Assembly: GCA_003449595.1 (NCBI GenBank)
Contig: DMHB01000357.1
Coordinates: 1-7,405 of the forward strand
Direction: 5' to 3'
DNA length: 7,405 nt
Source: Microscillaceae bacterium
GTDB taxonomy: Bacteria > Bacteroidota > Bacteroidia > Cytophagales > Microscillaceae
Position 1 is the first letter of the stretch; each line of letters begins with the position of its first letter. Position numbers and translations under genes: made by a program. Below the pieces are notes generated by a model. That model did no database searches, was not told where the DNA came from, and saw only the letters and a list, made by a program, of their open reading frames with translations. This document shows, piece by piece, positions 1 to 6,672 of this stretch.

Positions 1-1
1 G

Positions 2-604
2 GATCGCCCCAATATGCAGTTGCATTTTGCGCCTGTACAAGTGGGCAAGTATTCCGATGAAGGAGCCGATTTGTACAATCCCGATACATACCCTACTGCC
101 GACGGGTATAGCATTTTGCCGACTTTGCTCAAACCCAAGAGTGTAGCTTTTATCGGTTTGAAGTCTAACAATCCATTTGATGCGCCACTGATTCAGCCCA
201 ATTATTTGGAATCGGAAGACGACCGAATGGTCTTGTTGAAAGGTACGCGCAAAGCCCTCGAAGTATTGGCTTCCGAATCTTTTAAGCCTTATCGAACCGA
301 AACCCATTTCCCGAAAGGGGCTAATTCTTTGTCGGATGAAGCTTTGCTGGAGCATATCCGTCGTACTTTGGAGACGGTTTATCACCCCATTGGCACTTGC
401 AAAATGGGCAGCGACGAAATGGCCGTGGTCGATACCCAACTACGGGTGCGCGGCATTGAAGGCTTGCGCGTGATTGATGCCTCCATCATGCCGACCATTG
501 TATCGGGCAACACCAACGCACCGGTCATTATGATTGGCGAAAAAGGGGCTGATTTGGTGAAAGGCAAGGTTACTGCCTCGCAAACCAACTTAGCAACGGC
601 CTAA
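2..604 (+). CDS. GMC-family FAD-dependent oxidoreductase, C-terminal part (5' end outside the window)
   Basis: This is the C-terminal 200 residues of a glucose-methanol-choline (GMC) oxidoreductase. The reading frame is open from base 2, so the Met codon at 14 is internal and the N-terminal FAD-binding Rossmann part lies outside the window. The visible part is the GMC C-terminal domain. It has the signature YHPIGTCKMG, whose His (codon 383-385) matches the catalytic base of the family, then RVIDASIMPTIVSGNTNAP (ending at 520), where an Asn takes the place of the second catalytic His/Asn, and finally MIGEKGADLV, which closes the FAD site. The Asn variant is typical of choline dehydrogenase-like members rather than glucose oxidases. 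Such enzymes oxidise an alcohol or sugar hydroxyl using FAD. The substrate cannot be told from this part, and a gluconate-dehydrogenase-like or choline-dehydrogenase-like role are both possible. The family assignment is firm. Confidence 0.93.
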   Translation, partial: DRPNMQLHFAPVQVGKYSDEGADLYNPDTYPTADGYSILPTLLKPKSVAFIGLKSNNPFDAPLIQPNYLESEDDRMVLLKGTRKALEVLASESFKPYRTETHFPKGANSLSDEALLEHIRRTLETVYHPIGTCKMGSDEMAVVDTQLRVRGIEGLRVIDASIMPTIVSGNTNAPVIMIGEKGADLVKGKVTASQTNLATA

Positions 605-634
605 ACTGCTGATTGTCAGTTGGTTTTATAAAAA

Positions 635-674
635 ATAGACCTATAGGTTTTTCAAAACGTATAGGTCTTATTTA
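635..674. terminator. Bidirectional intrinsic terminator between convergent genes
   Basis: A perfect 9-bp stem pairs agacctata (637-645) with tataggtct (660-668). Past a G-G mismatch the inner part can pair for about 4-5 more bases (gttt with aaac). Read on the - strand, the hairpin is followed by an uninterrupted run of U (the complement of the A-run at 631-635), a good terminator for the small - strand gene. Read on the + strand, it is followed by the U-rich ttatttat, which is weaker. It lies between the stop codons of the GMC gene (604) and the - strand gene (692), so it probably serves both. Confidence 0.75.
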
Positions 675-691
675 TGTGAGGGAAGGTATTT

Positions 692-1111
692 TTATTGAAA
701 TTTTCCTTTCAATTCATCGTCCAACTTATCGGCCCACCATTCTAAATCCTTGATGCAGGTGGTTAGCTCTTCATAATCCATTCCTTTTACGTCACGCTCG
801 TAAAAGGCAAAAATCCAGCTGCTTTTGGGTTTGATACAGAGGCGCATCCCTAACTTGTCGAAGTTCAATTCTAACAAATATCGATAAAAATCGGCTTGGT
901 TGGCATTGGCTGGCACTTGCATAATGTTGGCATAAATGCAAATATAATAGCGGTTGTTGCCACCATCGGCCAAAAATACCTCTATGGGTGCCGAGCCACG
1001 TTGCCATTGCCACGTGTTGGAGGCTTCATCGAAGGTAGCTTCCTTGGTGAGTCCGATGGATTGCACATAGCGCTCGATCATTTCTTGGACTTGTTGGGTT
1101 TCTGCTGTCAT
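692..1111 (-). CDS. Small cytoplasmic YbjN-like protein
   Basis: A 139-residue acidic protein with no signal peptide and no membrane segment. The layout is an N-terminal helix (TAETQQVQEMIERYVQSIGL), a beta region with a Trp-rich strand (NTWQWQRGSAPIEVFL) and an aromatic strand (RYYICIYANIM), a helical NQADFYRYLLELNFDKLGMRL segment, a further strand (SSWIFAFYERDV) and a C-terminal helix with LEWWADKLDDEL. This alpha/beta order and the 'LLxLN ... G' segment resemble YbjN-domain proteins, which share the fold of type III secretion chaperones. That is a recognition by pattern, not a proven match. Family members are thought to act as small protein-binding or stress-related factors, and no reaction can be assigned. 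The ATG at 1109-1111 is the first in frame and has no Shine-Dalgarno sequence. The gene is divergent from the TonB receptor and convergent with the GMC gene, so it is probably monocistronic. Confidence 0.85.
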   Translation of the reverse strand: MTAETQQVQEMIERYVQSIGLTKEATFDEASNTWQWQRGSAPIEVFLADGGNNRYYICIYANIMQVPANANQADFYRYLLELNFDKLGMRLCIKPKSSWIFAFYERDVKGMDYEELTTCIKDLEWWADKLDDELKGKFQ

Positions 1112-1140
1112 ACTTGAAATTTTGTAGTGAATATTGGGGG

Positions 1141-1161
1141 TTTACTTTCCGTAAAATTTAC
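1141..1161. repeat. Short inverted repeats in a divergent intergenic region, possible operator
   Basis: Within the 121 bp between the start codons of the small - strand gene (1111) and the TonB receptor (1233) lies the series TTTAC (1141-1145), GTAAA (1151-1155), TTTAC (1157-1161). The last two form an 11-bp palindrome GTAAA-A-TTTAC, and the first pairs with the second across 5 bases. Both genes must have their promoters in this region, so a regulator-binding site is possible. An AT-rich 11-bp palindrome can also arise by chance, and I see no convincing match to a known iron-regulator box. Confidence 0.25.
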
Positions 1162-1232
1162 TTGTGCAAAAGTCAATCCATTTTTTGAGAATGTCTATAT
1201 TTAGGCCGTTTTTTCAAATACAATCTACTTTT

Positions 1233-3653
1233 ATGCCTAAAACTTTACAAAACTTATTATGCTGCCTTTTTGTAGGCGGATGGTTCACCGGATATGCGCA
1301 ACAAATCACGATTGTGGACAAAACCACGCTTCAACCCATACCCTTGGTTACAGTAATGTGTGCTCCCGATAATCTCGGAATGCTTAGCAATAACGAAGGT
1401 AAGGTCGATTTGCCCGAGCTTCCTGCCGATGCACAAATATCTTTTCAAATGGTTGGCTATCAAACTATTGTGCTTAGCAAAGCTGCTTTAGAAGCCAACA
1501 ATTTCCGAGTGATGTTGACCGAGAAAAGTTATGATCTCAATGAGGTGGTGGTATCGGCCAGTCGGTTTGAAGAAAAGAAAATCGACGTACCTCAGCAAGT
1601 GCAGGTCATCAAGGCCAAAGACATTGCTTTCCAAAACCAACAAACCTCAGCTGATTTATTGACCCAAACCGGCAATGTGTTTGTGCAAAAAAGCCAAATG
1701 GGCGGCGGTAGCCCAGTCTTACGTGGGTTCGAGGCCAACAAAGTGCTCATCGTAGTGGACGGGGTGCGGATGAACAATGCCATTTACAGAGGAGGACACC
1801 TGCAAAACGTCATTACCTTAGACAATACCATTTTAGACAAAGTGGAGGTGGTTTTCGGGCCCGGCTCGGTGGTGTATGGCAGCGATGCCTTGGGCGGGGT
1901 GATGCACTTTCATACACGCAAGCCTATTTTTGCAGAGCAAGGCGGGGTGTTGTTCAAAGCCAATGCCTTTACCCGATATGCGTCGGCCAACCAAGAAAAA
2001 ACCGGCCACTTCGATTTCAACATCGGGCTAAACCGCTGGGCTTTTCTGACCAGTGTAACTTATTCCGACTTTGGCGATTTACGCCAAGGAGGCGCACGCG
2101 ACCCCTTTTATGGCAATTTTGGCAAGCGGTTTTTTTATGCCGACCGCCAAAATGGACAGGACGTGATGGTGCAAAATCCAGACCCCAATGTGCAGCGCGA
2201 ATCGGGCTATACGCAGTTAGACCTGATGCAGAAAATTGCCTTCCAACAATCCAACAAGATTTTACACACCCTCAATTTTCAATATTCTACCTCTTCCAAT
2301 ATCCCGCGCTACGATCGCCTCAGCGAAGTGAATGCCACAACCGGTATTCTCAACTTTGCCAAGTGGTATTATGGCCCTCAAAACCGCCTGATGGCAGCCT
2401 ATCATTTGGACTGGAGCGCTGACCGAGGGTTGTTTTCCAAGGCACGCATTACGGTAGCCTATCAGCAAATCGAAGAAAGCCGCTTTACGCGAAGGTTTGG
2501 CAGCAGTAACCTACAAGGCCGCATTGAGCAGCTCGACATCCTTACGGTGAATGCTGACTTTAGCAAAGTGCTGCAAAAGCACGAATTGCGCTATGGCGCT
2601 GAATATACCAACAACCAAGTACGCTCTACGGCGCGTGCTACCAACATCAACACCGGAGCCGTAAGCCCCTTAGACACCCGCTACCCCGACGGCGGATCTT
2701 CGATGCAAAGTGTGGCGGCCTATTTTACCCATACCTGGGAAATCAGCCCCAAGCTTATCTTGACTGACGGCGTGCGTTATAGTTTTGTGGAGTTACAAGC
2801 GAAGTTTAACGACAAGACCTTCTTCCCTTTTCCGTTTAGCAACACCCGCCAGGCCAACAGTGCCCTGAACGGAAACCTTGGCCTTATCTGGATGCCCGAA
2901 GCCTCTTGGCGGGTGGCCGTGTTGGGGTCAACTGGTTTTCGCGCACCCAATGTGGACGACCTAAGCAAGGTGTTTGAATCGGTAACCGGCAGTGTGATTG
3001 TACCCAATCCCAACCTGCGCCCCGAATATACCTACAATGCCGAGCTAACCCTGAGCAAAGTGTTTGCGGGCAAAGTGCGCGTCGAGGCCAACGGCTATTA
3101 TACTTGGTACCGCGATGCCATCACCACGCAGCCCTTCTTGTTTCAAGGGCAAAGCGTAATCGACTACAACGGGCAGCCCAGTTTGGTGCGGGCTTCGGTC
3201 AATGCACAGCGCGCCTTTGTATATGGCGGTAGTTTGCAAGTGGCTGCCGACATTACCTCGTCGTTTTCCATTACCTCGTCTATCAACTACACTTATGCCC
3301 GTATCAAAACCGACTCGACCGACTACCCGCTCGATCATATTCCGCCGATTTTTGGCAAGACTTCGTTGAACCTGAACCTCAAAAAATTTCGAGGCGAAGT
3401 GTTTGCGTTGTACAACGGCTGGAAAAACCTGCCCGATTATAACTTGGTAGGCGAAGACAACATCCAGTATGCTACCCCTTTCGGGATGCCGGCTTGGTTT
3501 ACGCTCAACTTTCGCGCCTCGTATCAGATAAATCAATATGTGCAGTTGCAATTGGCTGTCGAAAACCTGACCGACCAAAACTACCGCGTGTTTGCTTCGG
3601 GCATCAGCGGGGCGGGGCGCAACCTGATGCTTACCCTGCGGGCCAGGATTTAA
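1233..3653 (+). CDS. TonB-dependent outer-membrane receptor, hemin/hemoglobin (HmuR-like) class
   Basis: An 806-residue receptor that would import a ligand across the outer membrane with energy from TonB-ExbBD. Residues 1-22 are a signal peptide ending in GYA before QQ. Residues 23-105 form a carboxypeptidase-regulatory-like beta domain usual in Bacteroidota receptors. EVVVSA (104-109) is a TonB-box-like segment. The plug spans roughly 117-230, with GGGSPVLRGFEANKVLIVVD, then GVRMNNAIYRGGHLQNVI and GPGSVVYGSDALGGVM. The rest is the beta barrel, ending in the ENLTDQNYRVFASG strand pair. FRAP (569-572) and NPNL (592-595) form the box known from heme receptors, but the His found between them in HemR-type receptors is absent here. 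Start choice: the frame opens at a GTG at 1164 with another ATG at 1191, but only the ATG at 1233 places the signal peptide at the N-terminus. The length is normal. The class is secure. Heme as ligand is an inference, and another iron complex or metal is possible. Confidence 0.92.
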   Translation: MPKTLQNLLCCLFVGGWFTGYAQQITIVDKTTLQPIPLVTVMCAPDNLGMLSNNEGKVDLPELPADAQISFQMVGYQTIVLSKAALEANNFRVMLTEKSYDLNEVVVSASRFEEKKIDVPQQVQVIKAKDIAFQNQQTSADLLTQTGNVFVQKSQMGGGSPVLRGFEANKVLIVVDGVRMNNAIYRGGHLQNVITLDNTILDKVEVVFGPGSVVYGSDALGGVMHFHTRKPIFAEQGGVLFKANAFTRYASANQEKTGHFDFNIGLNRWAFLTSVTYSDFGDLRQGGARDPFYGNFGKRFFYADRQNGQDVMVQNPDPNVQRESGYTQLDLMQKIAFQQSNKILHTLNFQYSTSSNIPRYDRLSEVNATTGILNFAKWYYGPQNRLMAAYHLDWSADRGLFSKARITVAYQQIEESRFTRRFGSSNLQGRIEQLDILTVNADFSKVLQKHELRYGAEYTNNQVRSTARATNINTGAVSPLDTRYPDGGSSMQSVAAYFTHTWEISPKLILTDGVRYSFVELQAKFNDKTFFPFPFSNTRQANSALNGNLGLIWMPEASWRVAVLGSTGFRAPNVDDLSKVFESVTGSVIVPNPNLRPEYTYNAELTLSKVFAGKVRVEANGYYTWYRDAITTQPFLFQGQSVIDYNGQPSLVRASVNAQRAFVYGGSLQVAADITSSFSITSSINYTYARIKTDSTDYPLDHIPPIFGKTSLNLNLKKFRGEVFALYNGWKNLPDYNLVGEDNIQYATPFGMPAWFTLNFRASYQINQYVQLQLAVENLTDQNYRVFASGISGAGRNLMLTLRARI

Positions 3654-3661
3654 GTAGTGAT

Positions 3662-3719
3662 GTTCATAAACTATTCAGGCCATCTTCTTATAAAAAGAGG
3701 GTGGTTTTTTTTTATGAAC
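3662..3719 (+). terminator. Intrinsic terminator of the TonB receptor gene, nested in a second inverted repeat
   Basis: The hairpin pairs 3680-3689 (ccatcttctt) with 3695-3704 (aagagggtgg) over 10 bp, including two G-T pairs, with a 5-base loop. Nine T follow directly (3705-3713). It starts 26 bases after the receptor stop codon. Around it lies a separate perfect 9-bp inverted repeat, gttcataaa (3662-3670) with tttatgaac (3711-3719), whose right arm takes in the last three T of the U-tract. Confidence 0.88.
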
Positions 3720-3724
3720 CGATG

Positions 3725-3755
3725 GTTGTTTTATCAGTAACCTTTTGTATATTCG
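3725..3755 (+). promoter_or_regulatory. Candidate Bacteroidetes-type promoter for the tandem small-protein pair
   Basis: GTTG (3725-3728) fits the -33 element and TATATTCG (3748-3755) fits the -7 element TAnnTTTG with one change. They are 19 bases apart, within the usual range for the phylum. Transcription would start near 3762, about 20 bases before the ATG at 3781 and just past the receptor terminator. This placement supports an independent transcript for the two small genes. Confidence 0.45.
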
Positions 3756-3780
3756 TTTTCCAACAACCAACCCTACAACG

Positions 3781-4182
3781 ATGAACAAACAATGGATGCT
3801 TTTTTTGGGCGCTTGGATGGCTACGCTGACAGCCGAGGCGCAGATTGGACGTTTGCCTTCGCGCTACGATATGCCCTACCTCCGCCGTGAGGCTTATACA
3901 GAACAGCAATTTTTCCTTACGGTAGATAAACAGAAATTAGGCATTGACAAAGCTTTTGTGCCTCCTTCTAAGTGGACTTATCGCGACTTGGTGATGCGCA
4001 ACTACAACATCAATACCTATTTGCAAACACCTTGGCAAATCAACGAAATACAAACCAACCCCGATATGTATGGCTTGCTGGGCGAAAACCCCAACACCAA
4101 AATTGCGTATCCGAAAGTAGGCAAATTTGACTTGCGACAGCCACAGGTACGACTCAGGGTGCAACCTTTCCCCATTCGGTAG
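3781..4182 (+). CDS. Small exported protein of unknown function, paralog 1
   Basis: A 133-residue protein that I cannot assign to a named family. Residues 1-20 are a signal peptide (MNKQWMLFLGAWMATLTAEA) ending in AEA before Q21, with no Cys, so it should be a soluble periplasmic or secreted protein rather than a lipoprotein. Mature-part landmarks are PYLRREA (32-38), VDKQKLGI (48-55), W-x-Y-x-D-x-VMRNY (65-75), YLQTP (80-84) and MYGLLGENP (96-104), then a basic tail ending in FPIR. There is no Cys in the mature part and no obvious catalytic motif. The frame can be opened upstream at a TTG (3745), but the ATG at 3781 is chosen because it puts the signal peptide first and lies downstream of the candidate promoter. 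The next gene, 84 bases downstream, encodes a clear paralog, so the pair is probably co-transcribed. Confidence 0.85.
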   Translation: MNKQWMLFLGAWMATLTAEAQIGRLPSRYDMPYLRREAYTEQQFFLTVDKQKLGIDKAFVPPSKWTYRDLVMRNYNINTYLQTPWQINEIQTNPDMYGLLGENPNTKIAYPKVGKFDLRQPQVRLRVQPFPIR

Positions 4183-4266
4183 GGCAGGGCAGCAGGATTG
4201 ACCACACAAGCCATCCAAAAAACAACGTAATCGCCCCTTGATAATAATTGATTAAACAACACCACT

Positions 4267-4686
4267 ATGAAATACACACACAGCATATATATTACATGGA
4301 TGCTTCTGTTATCGGGGTTTTTGCCAAGTATGGCGCTTGCGCAAATAGACAAGAAAACCACCAGAAGCGATTTCCCCTACCTGCGTCGCGAGGCATTCAA
4401 CGAAGCAGCCAACGAGTCTGTTGATGCTGTAGATAAAGAAAAATTAGGCATTGGGAAGCAGCCGCCGCTGTGGGCTTACCACGATATGGTGATGCGCAAT
4501 TATTTGGTCATCCCTTATATCCAAACCCCGGTGGTCATTAGTCAGATACAAGCCCAGCCCGAGTTGTATGGGTTGCTGGGTGAAAATCCCCGTTCGTATG
4601 TGAAAAATTATAAGTTGAAACATACCGACTGGAAAAACCAGACCTATCGACTCACTACCCGACCATTGCGCTCAGTGGTTTGGTAA
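4267..4686 (+). CDS. Small exported protein of unknown function, paralog 2
   Basis: A 139-residue protein related along its whole mature length to the preceding gene product. It has a signal peptide at residues 1-25 ending in ALA before Q26. The shared motifs occur in the same order: FPYLRREAF (36-44), VDKEKLGI (55-62), W-x-Y-x-D-x-VMRNY (69-79), YIQTP (84-88) and LYGLLGENP (100-108). By eye about 40 positions of some 75 in the core are identical, while signal peptides and C-terminal tails have diverged. The tail here is longer and ends in RSVVW. The pattern points to an old tandem duplication with both copies kept under selection. No function is recognised. The region between the motifs (VDxxK, then a D-x-V segment) loosely recalls the GldN/PorN family of type IX secretion, but this is a weak lead. 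The stop codon is 4 bases from the stop of the convergent gene. Confidence 0.85.
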   Translation: MKYTHSIYITWMLLLSGFLPSMALAQIDKKTTRSDFPYLRREAFNEAANESVDAVDKEKLGIGKQPPLWAYHDMVMRNYLVIPYIQTPVVISQIQAQPELYGLLGENPRSYVKNYKLKHTDWKNQTYRLTTRPLRSVVW

Positions 4687-4690
4687 AAAG

Positions 4691-5311
4691 TTATAACCCC
4701 ATCCCAAACTTATCTTGGCCAAATTGGAATAAAAATGACTTCTTTTTGCCTTGGTAAGTCAGGTTGACAATGTTGGTTTGGTCGTCAAACAACTCTAACA
4801 ACACCCGGTTGCTGAAAGTAGCTTGTGCTAATTCGACGGCGCGGCAATCTACTTCAAAATACAGCCAAAGCACATCGGTTTCGTTGCCTTGCTCCATTCC
4901 GTAAAAATGAAGTGGAGCGGTTTGGCCATTGGCATCTTTTACAATAAACCTTTGTGCCAGATATTCCTGCACCAACGGATACAAATCTTGGGAAATTTTG
5001 TCGAGTTTGATGATTTGTTCGGCGTATTGCTTGATTTCGTCGGTTTGAGTAGGCACTACAATCTTGGCTAACCTTTCGGGCAGCAAGCTTCTGAATTTCT
5101 CTTGAAAAATGAGCAGAGTGAGTGCTTTTTCAAAGTCGTCGATAAATACGCGCAAGCTTACTTCAAATGCCTTCGAGCGCGGGTTGTAGTCCATCTCGGC
5201 AATGCTGGTATGGAAGTCGTGGACAGGCCGAAAGCCCGATGCCACAGGGCTTGCTGGCGAAGCAAAACCTTGTGGCATCCAAATAAACAGCAGGGCTAAC
5301 AAAATGTGCAT
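4691..5311 (-). CDS. Exported DUF6702-like protein
   Basis: A 206-residue protein resembling the DUF6702 family of Bacteroidota, whose function is unknown. Residues 1-17 are a signal peptide (MHILLALLFIWMPQGFA). The mature part begins with a low-complexity Ser/Pro/Ala stretch, then the family-like HDFHTSIAEMDYNP (31-44) and VFIDDFEKAL (55-64). A helical middle region follows (KQYAEQIIKLDKISQDL), then an immunoglobulin-like beta C-terminal half with DVLWLYFEVDCRAVE and a final YQGKKKSFLFQF strand. The frame is open further upstream to an ATG at 5356, but that would overlap rseP by 35 bases and place a Cys-containing segment ahead of the signal peptide, so the ATG at 5309-5311 is chosen. It starts 10 bases after the rseP stop, so the two are almost certainly co-transcribed. 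Confidence 0.82.
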   Translation of the reverse strand: MHILLALLFIWMPQGFASPASPVASGFRPVHDFHTSIAEMDYNPRSKAFEVSLRVFIDDFEKALTLLIFQEKFRSLLPERLAKIVVPTQTDEIKQYAEQIIKLDKISQDLYPLVQEYLAQRFIVKDANGQTAPLHFYGMEQGNETDVLWLYFEVDCRAVELAQATFSNRVLLELFDDQTNIVNLTYQGKKKSFLFQFGQDKFGMGL

Positions 5312-5321
5312 TTTGGGGGGC

Positions 5322-6635
5322 TTAGAACAGCTTGTAAATATCGTTGAAAATAGCAAAAGCCATCAACCCTAACAACAAGACCATCCCTACTTTTTGGGAA
5401 GCTTCCAAGAAGCTGTCCGAAGGTTTTCTACCCGATACAATTTCATAGGTTAAAAACATTACGTGGCCGCCGTCTAAGGCCGGAATGGGTAAGAAATTCA
5501 TGAAAGCCAACACCATCGACAAGACTGCCGTAATGCGCCAAAACCGTTGCCAATCCCAAGTGCTGCCAAATACTTGCGCTATGCCAATGGGGCCGCTGAG
5601 CGACTTAGAGGCTGATACTTCGCCCCGGAAGATTTTACCAAAGCCTTTGATGTTGTCATACACTACGGTAAAGGCCATCGTGGTGCCTTTGCTGACCGAT
5701 TGGCCAAAAGAATAGTGCAGCGACTCAAATTTGAAGTCGTAGCGCGGCAAGAATCCTAATTTGCCTTCTTCGGTTACTTTGGCTTTTAGGCTCACCACTT
5801 CGCCCTTGCGCGATACTTTGAGGTCAATGTCTTTGCTTTTGTTTTGCTGCAAAGCTTCTTGTAATTCGTGGAAAAAGGCAATGGGCTTTTCGTTGATGCC
5901 TACAATTTTATCGCCTTTCAACATACCAGCCTTTTGGGCAGGACTGTTGGGGCTGACTTCGCCTACTTCAAAGGGCAAAATGGGGTCAATGAAGCGTTTG
6001 TTGGTGTTTTTCTTATCCGATAATTTCTCGATCAGGTCGTTCGGGATGCGAATGTCCATTTGTTGGCCGTCGCGCTCGATGGTGTAGTAACTATTGCTGT
6101 TGAGCAGGATTTTGGCGCTCACTACGTCCTCGAAGCGATCGAAAGATTGACCATTGATTTTCACGATCTTATCGCCGGTTTTCAGGCCAATTTCTTGGGC
6201 CAAAGGGTGCGCCACAATGCCGTGTTTGACGGCCTTGGCAGGAATGTATTCTTCGCCGGTATTGAAAATCAGCAAAATGAAAATGATGATGCCGGTAATT
6301 ACATTGACCAAAATACCGCCCATCATCACAATTAACCGCTGCCAAGCAGGTTTCGAGCGAAACTCCCAAGGCTGTGGTTCTTGGTTGAGAAAAGTCTTAT
6401 CCATCGATTCGTCAATCATTCCGGCTATTTTGACGTAGCCACCCAGCGGAATAGCGCCCAGTAAATATTCTGTGCCGCGCCAAGTGAATCCCCAAATTTT
6501 AGGAGGAAAGCCAATCGAATATTGCTCGACTTTCATACCAAACATTTTCGCGGTGATTAAGTGTCCAAATTCGTGTAGTCCTACTAAAATTGACAGCCCT
6601 AAGATAAGCTGCCCAACCATAATCAAAATGTCCAT
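5322..6635 (-). CDS. rseP: RIP metalloprotease RseP (site-2 protease family)
   Basis: A 437-residue inner-membrane zinc protease that cuts substrates within the membrane. Family members release anti-sigma factors or clear signal-peptide remnants. The zinc motif HEFGH is at residues 21-25 inside the first membrane segment, followed by GFPPK (42-46) and the membrane-dipping GGYVKIAGM (65-73). A second membrane segment spans about 101-124. Two PDZ domains follow, at roughly 135-205 (GLKTGDKIVKINGQ) and 225-300 (GMLKGDKIVGINEK). The third zinc ligand is in NFLPIPALDGG (380-390, Asp 388), and the C-terminus has a final membrane helix. All expected catalytic residues are present and the length is usual for two-PDZ members. 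It lies 56 bases after dxr and 10 bases before the DUF6702-like gene. The dxr-rseP order is common in Bacteroidota. Confidence 0.96.
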   Translation of the reverse strand: MDILIMVGQLILGLSILVGLHEFGHLITAKMFGMKVEQYSIGFPPKIWGFTWRGTEYLLGAIPLGGYVKIAGMIDESMDKTFLNQEPQPWEFRSKPAWQRLIVMMGGILVNVITGIIIFILLIFNTGEEYIPAKAVKHGIVAHPLAQEIGLKTGDKIVKINGQSFDRFEDVVSAKILLNSNSYYTIERDGQQMDIRIPNDLIEKLSDKKNTNKRFIDPILPFEVGEVSPNSPAQKAGMLKGDKIVGINEKPIAFFHELQEALQQNKSKDIDLKVSRKGEVVSLKAKVTEEGKLGFLPRYDFKFESLHYSFGQSVSKGTTMAFTVVYDNIKGFGKIFRGEVSASKSLSGPIGIAQVFGSTWDWQRFWRITAVLSMVLAFMNFLPIPALDGGHVMFLTYEIVSGRKPSDSFLEASQKVGMVLLLGLMAFAIFNDIYKLF

Positions 6636-6672
6636 AATGCGATTTGTTTAAAAGATACTTTTGCGTGTTTAA

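Noticed and set aside
1164..1232. Upstream extension of the TonB receptor to a GTG (1164) or ATG (1191) start.
   Set aside because: The added 23 or 14 residues would precede an otherwise complete signal peptide beginning at the ATG at 1233. The extension is more likely untranslated leader.
3251..3280. A 12-bp direct repeat cattacctcgtc (3251-3262 and 3269-3280) inside the receptor gene.
   Set aside because: It encodes a repeated ITSS in a transmembrane strand (period 6 codons) and keeps frame. It looks like codon reuse in a beta strand, not a mobile or regulatory repeat.
3045..3578. A 177-codon open frame on the - strand inside the TonB receptor gene.
   Set aside because: It lies wholly opposite a secure receptor barrel, has no recognisable domain, and is explained as the antisense shadow of a long coding region.
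3745..3780. TTG start at 3745 for the first small exported protein.
   Set aside because: It overlaps the candidate -7 promoter element and puts 12 residues ahead of the signal peptide. The ATG at 3781 fits better.
4183..4266. Spacer between the two paralogs, examined for a terminator, promoter or small RNA.
   Set aside because: No hairpin with a U-tract and no good TAnnTTTG element was found, so co-transcription is the simplest reading.
4017..4361. A 114-codon open frame on the - strand across the spacer between the two small exported genes.
   Set aside because: It runs opposite the 3' end of one well-supported gene and the 5' end of the other, and its Cys-rich translation resembles no protein. 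The paralogy of the + strand pair shows which strand is coding.
5312..5356. Longer start of the DUF6702-like protein at 5356, which would also create a lipobox-like TSCS segment.
   Set aside because: It would overlap the end of rseP by 35 bases and place a polar Cys-containing segment before a normal signal peptide. The ATG at 5311 is simpler.
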